Origin: Anaerolineales bacterium
Lineage (GTDB): Bacteria; Chloroflexota; Anaerolineae; Anaerolineales; Villigracilaceae
Direction of reading: 5' to 3'
NCBI GenBank assembly: GCA_030583925.1
Contig: CP129482.1
Span: 3,884,001-3,948,000 of the forward strand
DNA length: 64,000 nucleotides
The notes beneath the pieces are model-generated. The model saw nothing but the letters and a program-made list of their open reading frames with translations. It had not been told where the DNA came from and did no database searches. The first letter of the stretch is position 1. Each line of letters begins with the position of its first letter. Shown piece after piece: positions 58,076 through 64,000 of the stretch. The position numbers and the translations under genes are program-made.

Positions 58076-59209
58076 ATGAAAGTGACTGTGCTTCAAGAAA
58101 ATTTAGCCCGCGGCTTGGGCATTGTTTCGAAAGCGGTTTCGCCGCGCAGCACCTTGCCTGTGCTTGCGAATGTGTTGATCGCATCCGACGAGGGGCGGCT
58201 GCGACTCTCCGCGACGAATCTCGAAATGGGAATCACCTGTTGGATTCCCGCGCGCATCGAAGAGGAAGGCTCGACGACCGTGCCTGCGCGCACGTTCTCC
58301 GATCTGGTCAGCACATTGCCGAGCGACCAGGTGATGTTGAAACTCGACGCGCAAACGCAAACGCTCAACGTGCGCGGCGGAACGTCCACGAACGACATCA
58401 AGTGCATTGATGCGCAGGAGTTCCCTCCATTGCCCGTGCCCGATCTCGACGGCGCGGTGCAGATCAACAGCGGCGATTTCCGTGAGATGATTCATCAAGT
58501 TGTTTTTGCGGCGTCGTCAGATGAGGCACGACCCGTTTTGATGGGCGTGCTGATTCAAGTGGATAAGGACAAGCTGACGATGGCCGCGGCAGACGGATTC
58601 CGACTCTCCGTGCGGAAAGCGGTTCTGTCCACACTTTCGGCTGCCCCAGTTTCGGCGATCGTTCCCGCTCAGGCGCTGAGAGAGTTGGCGCGCGTCGCCT
58701 CCGATGGCGATGAACCGATCTACATGGCGCTTCCCAAAGGACGCGGGCAGGTCGTCTTCCGCGTGAAAGACGTGGAAGTGGTTTCGCAACTGATTGACGG
58801 CACGTTCCCCGATTTTCAACAGATCATCCCGCGTTCGTACAAGTCGCGCACACTGGTTTCGACTTCATCGTTGTTGAAAGCCTGCAAACAAGCGGAAATT
58901 TTTGCGCGCGAAGGCTCGAACGTGGCGCGCTTCAACATCAAGACCGCGCAAAGCGATATGCAACCCAGCGAAGTGGAGATTTCTGCCACCTCCGAAGAGA
59001 CTGGCAAGAACGAAACAATAGTTGAGGCAACGGTAGACGGCGGCGGATTGCTCATCGCGTTCAATGTGAAATTTTTACGCGAAGCCCTCGAAGTGATTCG
59101 CACTCCGAACGTCGCGCTGGAAACCTCCGCGCCGAACGCGCCTGGCGTGGTCAAGCCTGTGGGCGATGACCAGTTCCTGCATGTGATCATGCCGATGCAT
59201 CTCGGTTAG
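58076..59209 (+). CDS. dnaN: DNA polymerase III beta sliding clamp
   Basis: 377 residues. Three repeated clamp domains; conserved features include VSKAVSPRSTLPVLANV, IPARTFSDLV, DGFRLSVRKA, LPKGRGQVVF, LREALEVI and C-terminal HVIMPM. It forms the ring that tethers the polymerase. No dnaA or recF is adjacent, unlike the classical arrangement. GGAGACGCG stands before the ATG; a terminator follows. Confidence 0.97.
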   Translation: MKVTVLQENLARGLGIVSKAVSPRSTLPVLANVLIASDEGRLRLSATNLEMGITCWIPARIEEEGSTTVPARTFSDLVSTLPSDQVMLKLDAQTQTLNVRGGTSTNDIKCIDAQEFPPLPVPDLDGAVQINSGDFREMIHQVVFAASSDEARPVLMGVLIQVDKDKLTMAAADGFRLSVRKAVLSTLSAAPVSAIVPAQALRELARVASDGDEPIYMALPKGRGQVVFRVKDVEVVSQLIDGTFPDFQQIIPRSYKSRTLVSTSSLLKACKQAEIFAREGSNVARFNIKTAQSDMQPSEVEISATSEETGKNETIVEATVDGGGLLIAFNVKFLREALEVIRTPNVALETSAPNAPGVVKPVGDDQFLHVIMPMHLG

Positions 59210-59246
59210 TTTGATAGTTCGATAGTTGGATGGTTTGTTCGTTCAA

Positions 59247-59279
59247 AGAAGCGCCCGTCGCGAGACGAGGCGCTTTTTG
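59247..59279. terminator. Terminator between dnaN and the GT39-like gene
   Basis: AAGCGCC (59249-59255) pairs with GGCGCTT (59269-59275), and CGTC with GACG around GCGA; T5 follows and serves both convergent genes. Confidence 0.85.
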
Positions 59280-59281
59280 TT

Positions 59282-60736
59282 TCATTTCAAGATTTCGTAA
59301 ATGATAAACCTGCGGTTATCGAAGACTTTGTCAATCGGCAGGTTGCACGAAGCGATTTGTTCAGGCGGCACTTGATTATTCTCTCCGACTTTCTTGCTGA
59401 GGATTAAGTAATCGCCTTTGAGCATCCCGTCACATTGGTTGATCATGATGCTGGGGTGATCGGTCATCAATCTCATGACGCGGGCTTTGTAGAAGATCAG
59501 CACACTGTCGGGGGGAGTTTTTCTTTTTACCCAGTTGTATACTTCCATGCTGTATGGGTCGAAAGGACCGTTAATCTGCCGTCCAGTTTGCACGTTGCCG
59601 TACGCGGAAGTTCCTGAAACCCACAGAAAATACCCGACAAGCGCAAGCCAGAAACCATAAAAAAACCATTGCCCCGCTGGTTGATATTTTTCAGAAAGTT
59701 TTCCGACAGCGAATTTCATTCCCTGAAATGCGAAATAGATGAAGATGGGCAGAAGCGGAAAAATATAACGCGCTCCCTGCCAGTACGGATACGTAATGTG
59801 GACGAGCATCCATACCGCGAAGAACCAGAGGAAGAATGGTTCGTTCTTGCGCCGAATCCACGCGCCGAGCAAGGCAAAGACCAACACAAAATAATACAGA
59901 TATTGATGAGCCCACGCGCCGCTTCCGAAAAACCCGCCGAACACTTTGAAATACGCGCCGATGAAGCCTTTAACGAGATCAACGGTTAAATTCTTGTATT
60001 GCGATAAATACGACTCGCCCCCGCCGGGGAAGACGAGCGCGTTAGCGCTCCACAACAGCGCAAACGCTGCGCACACGATAAATGAATTCACAACGATGCG
60101 TTTGACGAATTCCCGGTCTTTGCGACGCGCGAGTAATTTGAAAAATTCGACCGCGAGAAAACATGCCAGTAAAAGAAGCCCTGTGGCGCGTAAAAACGTC
60201 GTGAAGAAAATTGCCGCGCCGATGGACGCGTAATGCATCCAACCGCGTTGCCCCTCGCGCGTGACCAAATACAACGTCAACGTCGAAAAAAATAAAAAAG
60301 GAATATCGGACAGAATGTAATCGAGGAATTCGATCAGCATGGGATTGAACGCGAACAAAGAAACAAAGAGCAGGCTGCCCGTCCGCGTGAAGCGGGAGGA
60401 AGCGAATAAATAAAGTACGAGCAAGAATCCCGCGTAAAAGATCAATCCGGGAATCTTCAATGTCATTGGACTGATTCCATTCAGCACATAAAATGGAACC
60501 AATATCAATGGATAGCCCCACGGGTAGGCGAGTGGTCCGAGATGGGACGTGGATTGATAATTTGTGAAATCGCTGATCGCGATGAATTCGTCCGTCGTCC
60601 CCTCGACGATGCTTCGCGCTTGCAACACATACCATGCCCAATCGTCGCCCCATTCATGCCCGCGCCGCAACGTGCCTGCGCCGATCAGCGCTGAAAGAGA
60701 AATGATGAGTAACAGCGGAGGCAACAATTTTTTCAT
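59282..60736 (-). CDS. GT39-like membrane glycosyltransferase
   Basis: 484 residues with about ten membrane helices. After the first helix, the loop GHEWGDDWAWYVLQARSIVE has the acidic pair found in PMT/ArnT-like enzymes that take lipid-linked sugars. The C-terminal region is soluble (DSVLIFYKARVMRLMTDHPS). Acceptor unknown. Confidence 0.85.
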   Translation of the reverse strand: MKKLLPPLLLIISLSALIGAGTLRRGHEWGDDWAWYVLQARSIVEGTTDEFIAISDFTNYQSTSHLGPLAYPWGYPLILVPFYVLNGISPMTLKIPGLIFYAGFLLVLYLFASSRFTRTGSLLFVSLFAFNPMLIEFLDYILSDIPFLFFSTLTLYLVTREGQRGWMHYASIGAAIFFTTFLRATGLLLLACFLAVEFFKLLARRKDREFVKRIVVNSFIVCAAFALLWSANALVFPGGGESYLSQYKNLTVDLVKGFIGAYFKVFGGFFGSGAWAHQYLYYFVLVFALLGAWIRRKNEPFFLWFFAVWMLVHITYPYWQGARYIFPLLPIFIYFAFQGMKFAVGKLSEKYQPAGQWFFYGFWLALVGYFLWVSGTSAYGNVQTGRQINGPFDPYSMEVYNWVKRKTPPDSVLIFYKARVMRLMTDHPSIMINQCDGMLKGDYLILSKKVGENNQVPPEQIASCNLPIDKVFDNRRFIIYEILK

Positions 60737-60772
60737 GTGATTATTTTACTCTTAATATTTGTATAGACAAAT

Positions 60773-60801
60773 AATCATCCCTCTGATTCCAGAGGGATGA
60801 T
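60773..60801 (-). terminator. Hairpin after the YhfC-like gene
   Basis: ATCATCCCTCT (60774-60784) pairs with AGAGGGATGAT (60791-60801) around GATTCC. On the minus strand a weakly T-rich stretch follows (TTATTTG). Moderate terminator of the run that starts at the GntR gene. Confidence 0.6.
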
Positions 60802-60851
60802 ATTCGCTTCGGACTCAATTGAGGCTTGATTCCGCTTGGGGGATTTTTCAC

Positions 60852-61631
60852 CTACCCCGCGACGGACTCTTGCTGGTTGACTTCGTCCAGTGGTTCAAAC
60901 TTTGGCTTCATTCTGAAAACGATCCACAAACTGATCGCGGCAAAGACCGCCACGAGACCTTCCGTTTGCAAAATACCAACTGACTGCCCAACATAGACCG
61001 CGACCGCATCCACGAACGCGTGCCATAGTAGCGCCAGCCAAAACCAGACGGCTTGTTTCTTTACAAGTCCATACAACACCATGACGGATAAGCATACGTG
61101 CAAACACATCGCGAAGATCCGTTCGAAGAATCCGAGCAGCGCCGTGAAAGGCTGCGCGGACCAGAACGCTTCCACTTGTTGTTTCGCCAATTCAAGCTGC
61201 TCAGGCGGGATGCTTGGCACAGTCGCCAAGTCTATGGCGCGGTATGCAATCATATTGACGAGGGTCAGCGCGCCGAAGATGCCCACAAGGATTGCCTCTG
61301 TTCCGCCATGACCTAACCCGATTAAGGCGCCTTCCTTCCACGAGCGCGACTTCTTTAAGATGAATTTGTACAGGATGTAACGCGCGGTCTCTTCAAAGAT
61401 TCCTGCTAGCAAGCCCAGGATAATGGCGGTGACCAGCAGCGAGGCGCTTTGTAAGGGCTTGTTCAGCCCGAGTACTAGTGGGATATGCAAGACCTGTGAA
61501 GCGATGAACGTGAGTCCGCCTGCGAGAACGAGTTTCCATGAAAGCGCAAACTTGCGCGTGAAGACGATCCACAAGATGATGGGCAACAGAATCATGCCCG
61601 AAAAACTGACAATATACGCTGCGATGAGCAT
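60852..61631 (-). CDS. YhfC-family intramembrane protease
   Basis: 259 residues with about eight helices. FEETARYILYKF, LGHGGTEAILVG and LWHAFVDAVAVY contain glutamate and histidine residues inside membrane segments, as in YhfC/CPBP glutamic proteases. It may cleave membrane proteins. AAAGGAG precedes the ATG. Confidence 0.88.
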   Translation of the reverse strand: MLIAAYIVSFSGMILLPIILWIVFTRKFALSWKLVLAGGLTFIASQVLHIPLVLGLNKPLQSASLLVTAIILGLLAGIFEETARYILYKFILKKSRSWKEGALIGLGHGGTEAILVGIFGALTLVNMIAYRAIDLATVPSIPPEQLELAKQQVEAFWSAQPFTALLGFFERIFAMCLHVCLSVMVLYGLVKKQAVWFWLALLWHAFVDAVAVYVGQSVGILQTEGLVAVFAAISLWIVFRMKPKFEPLDEVNQQESVAG

Positions 61632-61647
61632 AGTATTCTCCTTTAAT

Positions 61648-61869
61648 TTATTGCGACGGTATCGAGCGCATCCGCCGCGCGCGTTCCGTCAGCGGACGTT
61701 TCGCCACGATGGTGATCTTGCCGCTGTTCTCAGGCGTGAAAACATTGATCGCTTCCCAGCCTTCCAAACCCCATTCGTCCAGCGTTTCCTGAATTAGTTC
61801 GTCTTTTGTGCCAAAGAAACTTCCGATCGTCTGGACTCGATATTCCCAGGGTTTAATTTCGTCTGTCAT
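61648..61869 (-). CDS. DUF4177-family small protein
   Basis: 73 residues from the ATG at 61869 (GAGG six bases upstream). PWEYRVQTIGSFFG, LDEWGLEGWEAINVF and ITIVAKRPL form a compact beta-alpha fold. Function unknown. Immediately upstream lies the parS site. Confidence 0.88.
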   Translation of the reverse strand: MTDEIKPWEYRVQTIGSFFGTKDELIQETLDEWGLEGWEAINVFTPENSGKITIVAKRPLTERARRMRSIPSQ

Positions 61870-61878
61870 GTCAACCTC

Positions 61879-61894
61879 AGTTTCACGTGAAACA
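61879..61894. other. parS chromosome-segregation site
   Basis: AGTTTCACGTGAAACA matches the parS consensus (TGTTTCACGTGAAACA) at 15 of 16 positions, with a perfect 14-base palindrome GTTTCACGTGAAAC. It lies between the DUF4177 gene and the SdpI-family gene. ParB would load here. I saw no second copy of the full site in the window. Confidence 0.85.
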
Positions 61895-61921
61895 GGGCAG
61901 GGGAACCTGCTCCGTTTTGAT

Positions 61922-62566
61922 TTACGCCTTCGTCTCCCGCCGCCACAGGACGTAGGAATAAACGATCGGCACGAACGCGGCGATGAGCATGGCTCCCAGC
62001 ATGAGCCAGATGCCAGTCTCGCCGAGGAACGCGCTGATAATCGTCGCCGCGCCGCCCAGCATGAATAGTTTGGAGCCGAGTTTATGCGTTTCATCCCAGA
62101 CCGTCTCGCTGGAGAGCGTCCACGGCGTGCGGATGCCGATGAAGAAGTTGCGTTTGGCTTTGCCCATCATATAGCCGATGCCAATGAAGAGCAGACCGAC
62201 GACGGGCAGGACCATGACTGTCATATTGATAGTCGTGCCTAACGCGGCAAACAGGGTCAGGGCGTAGACGTAGAGCATGTATGCCACAAACACCACGATA
62301 AACCCGTTGAAGATGCCGATGAATTTGGCGATGTTAGCTTTGAGCGGATCAATATGTGGGATGACGAGAAACAAGCCCAACAGCCCAAGCGTAATCATCG
62401 GCATCATGAAGACGCCCCAGAATTTGGACATATAGCCGTCAATCTCGCCTGCGGCGTTCCAGTGCGAAGGCATGGGATCGGGCAGTTGGCTCCAGAGCAG
62501 GAGTCCTGCAATGACTGCTAGCACGATCAAGGCTAGGCTAATCATGGTTGTGAGTTTGGTTGACAT
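61922..62566 (-). CDS. SdpI-family membrane protein (DUF1648)
   Basis: 214 residues. DUF1648 start (LPDPMPSHWNAAGEIDGY) and SdpI-like part (GIGYMMGKAKRNFFIGIRTPWTLSS) with five helices. B. subtilis SdpI protects from a toxin; here function is unknown. In a run with slipin and GntR genes. Confidence 0.93.
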   Translation of the reverse strand: MSTKLTTMISLALIVLAVIAGLLLWSQLPDPMPSHWNAAGEIDGYMSKFWGVFMMPMITLGLLGLFLVIPHIDPLKANIAKFIGIFNGFIVVFVAYMLYVYALTLFAALGTTINMTVMVLPVVGLLFIGIGYMMGKAKRNFFIGIRTPWTLSSETVWDETHKLGSKLFMLGGAATIISAFLGETGIWLMLGAMLIAAFVPIVYSYVLWRRETKA

Positions 62567-62594
62567 TTTATTTCCTTTCTTTCTTGAGTTTCAG

Positions 62595-62656
62595 GTTGCA
62601 GGTTGAAGGTCGCAAGTCAGCGGTCAACCTGCAACTTTCAACTTTTGACCTTTAAC
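62595..62656. repeat. Dispersed GTTGCAGGTTGA palindrome
   Basis: GTTGCAGGTTGA (62595-62606) and TCAACCTGCAAC (62624-62635) are perfect 12-base arms; CTTTCAACTTTTGACCTTTAA follows to the end of the slipin gene. A related stretch lies inside icd. Confidence 0.8.
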
Positions 62657-63599
62657 TCTTCGATTCTTTCGGCAAATTATTCTGCGCCATCGAGACGACG
62701 CCGCTGATTCCGCCGAGGTTCATCGTGTCCACCGCTGACGATGGCACGATCACCAGCGCGCCTTTTTCCTTCAAACCTTCAAAGAGCATGTTCATCGCTC
62801 GCAAGTGCAAGGCTGTCGGGTTCTCCACGTAGGCTTTCGACGCCTCCGCAAACGATTCGGCGATCTGCTTTTCGGATTCGCCGAGGATGACGCGTGCTTG
62901 GCGCTCGCGCTCCGCCTGCGCCTGACGGGACATGGTATCTTCCAAATCCTGCGGGATGACAATATCACGGATTTCGACTGATTGCACGGTCACACCCCAG
63001 GGTGTTGTGCGTTCGTCAATGACTTGTTGCAGTTCCTTGTCAATCACACTGCGTCCCACAAGAATATCCGCCAGCATCATACGCCCGATAATGTCGCGCA
63101 AGGCGGTCTGTGCCGCCCAGTCCACAGCGGCGCGGTAATTTTCCACTTCGAGCGCGGCTTTTTCCGCGTCCCACACGACCCAGAACAACACCGCGTCCAC
63201 ATCCACTGGCACGGTATCCTTCGTCAGCGTTTTCTGCGCGGCGAACGGCGTGACCATCACGCGGTGATCAATCCACGTGGGAATCGTGTCAATGATCGGC
63301 ACGATCCAAAACGCGCCAGGTCCTTTCAGCCCATGAAATTTTCCGAGCCGCAAAACCACAGCCTTTTCCCATTGCGACGCCACCTTGAGCGCGAACAAAA
63401 TATACGTACCGATCAGCGTCCAGCCCAAGACCCATGCGCCCAAAATGTTGTCGTTGATCTTCTCATCGCCGAAAATGGCGCCAAACATCGCAACCAGCAG
63501 AAAGACGCCAAACAACGTGCCTGCGATGGCAGGGACGCGCAGGTCTACTTTTTGGGATTTGCTCTTCTGCGCCACAGTTTTCATAAATTTTGTGTCCAT
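62652..63599 (-). CDS. Slipin / SPFH-domain membrane protein
   Basis: 315 residues. Two hydrophobic segments at the N-terminus and an SPFH domain (EKAVVLRLGKFHGLKGPG, KTLTKDTVPVDVDAVLFW, LRDIIGRMMLADIL, QDLEDTMSRQAQAERERQAR). It organises membrane complexes or proteases as prohibitin/stomatin relatives do. Preceded by AAAGGAG, 12 bases after the GntR gene. Confidence 0.95.
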   Translation of the reverse strand: MDTKFMKTVAQKSKSQKVDLRVPAIAGTLFGVFLLVAMFGAIFGDEKINDNILGAWVLGWTLIGTYILFALKVASQWEKAVVLRLGKFHGLKGPGAFWIVPIIDTIPTWIDHRVMVTPFAAQKTLTKDTVPVDVDAVLFWVVWDAEKAALEVENYRAAVDWAAQTALRDIIGRMMLADILVGRSVIDKELQQVIDERTTPWGVTVQSVEIRDIVIPQDLEDTMSRQAQAERERQARVILGESEKQIAESFAEASKAYVENPTALHLRAMNMLFEGLKEKGALVIVPSSAVDTMNLGGISGVVSMAQNNLPKESKS

Positions 63600-63610
63600 T
63601 TCATTCTCCT

Positions 63611-64000
63611 TTATTCTTCGGATTTACCCGATTCATTCCAACTTTTCAGCTGGTCGCTAACCATTTGGCGGATCTCGCCCTTCGAGAATCCCAGCCTCAG
63701 CGCCTCGCTGACATACCTCTGCGTCAACGCCTCCAGCGACTCTCGCCGCAGACGTTCCGTCACCTTTGGCGGCGGGATTTCGGTGATGAATGTGCCGCGT
63801 CCCTGTTGCGTGGAAATGATGCGCGCCTCATCCAAAATGCGATATGCGCGTGCCACCGTGTTGAAGTTGACGCGTAACTCCTCCGCCAACGCTCTCACGG
63901 TGGGAAGTTGATCGTCAGGCTTGAGTATTCCACTTGCCACTTGCGCCTGCACCTGATTGACGATCTGAGTGTAGATCGGCAAGCCTGAGCGGAAGTCTAT
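63611..64000 (-). CDS. GntR/YtrA-family regulator (5' end outside window)
   Basis: At least 129 residues; the visible beginning IDFRSGLPIYTQI is the usual second segment of YtrA-like regulators, so the start codon lies beyond 64000. Winged helix (QLPTVRALAEELRVNFNTVARAY) and short effector-less C-terminus. It probably controls the membrane-stress run downstream (slipin, SdpI, DUF4177, YhfC). Confidence 0.93.
   Translation of the reverse strand: MDFRSGLPIYTQIVNQVQAQVASGILKPDDQLPTVRALAEELRVNFNTVARAYRILDEARIISTQQGRGTFITEIPPPKVTERLRRESLEALTQRYVSEALRLGFSKGEIRQMVSDQLKSWNESGKSEE

Noticed and set aside
1..64000. Insertion sequence, prophage or tRNA genes
   Set aside because: No transposase, integrase, phage protein or tRNA cloverleaf was recognised in either strand.

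Overview
The window looks like chromosomal DNA of a Chloroflexota bacterium, most likely class Anaerolineae (inference). The reasons are its mid-50s GC by eye, SpoVS, a serine/threonine kinase module with a PQQ propeller, lamin-tail and Flp-pilin genes, several promoters that leave almost no 5' leader, and many unrelated families of short imperfect palindromes between genes. I saw no tRNA, rRNA, insertion sequence, prophage or CRISPR array.

Layout. 1-7.3 kb: a LuxR-type regulator, Hsp20, and a seven-gene-scale signalling operon on the minus strand (PQQ-propeller kinase, PP2C phosphatase, J-domain/VWA fusion, zinc-ribbon FHA protein, small protein, OmpR regulator) with a clear promoter and terminator. 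7.5-21 kb: metallophosphoesterase, ParB-like protein coupled to a DapA-family aldolase, a 1419-residue PAS/GAF/HD-GYP protein, secreted esterase, LplA-family transferase, PhnD-like lipoprotein, two Flp pilins and a SanA-like protein. 21.2-21.7 kb: a 450 bp gene-free stretch with two perfect and several degenerate DnaA boxes next to an AT-rich segment, directly before spoVS; this is a candidate replication origin. 22-34 kb: lamin-tail protein, deoxynucleoside kinase, DsbA-like protein, an msrP-msrQ operon headed by a thioredoxin-like lipoprotein that needs UGA to be read as selenocysteine, a two-component system, a diguanylate cyclase, a STAS protein and a C39-like protein. 35-41.5 kb: sdhCDAB, an FKBP isomerase and isocitrate dehydrogenase with a lysine-rich tail. 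41.7-50.7 kb: a BrnT/BrnA toxin-antitoxin pair and a pyrimidine cluster (pyrC, pyrB, pyrF, pyrE, pyrD). 50.7-64 kb: a second kinase, glutamate dehydrogenase, cupin and VOC proteins, a second predicted selenoprotein (rhodanese-like lipoprotein), PepF-like peptidase, dnaN, a GT39-like membrane protein, and a GntR/slipin/SdpI/DUF4177/YhfC run with a parS site inside it.

The points most worth attention are the two predicted selenocysteine lipoproteins, both with UGA at a redox-active cysteine position and a hairpin just downstream; the DnaA-box cluster and parS site, 40 kb apart with dnaN between them; and palindromic repeats that sit inside pyrC, pyrF and pyrD without breaking the reading frame. 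Carbamoyl-phosphate synthase, the Sec machinery, dnaA, parAB and Tad secretion genes are not in the window.
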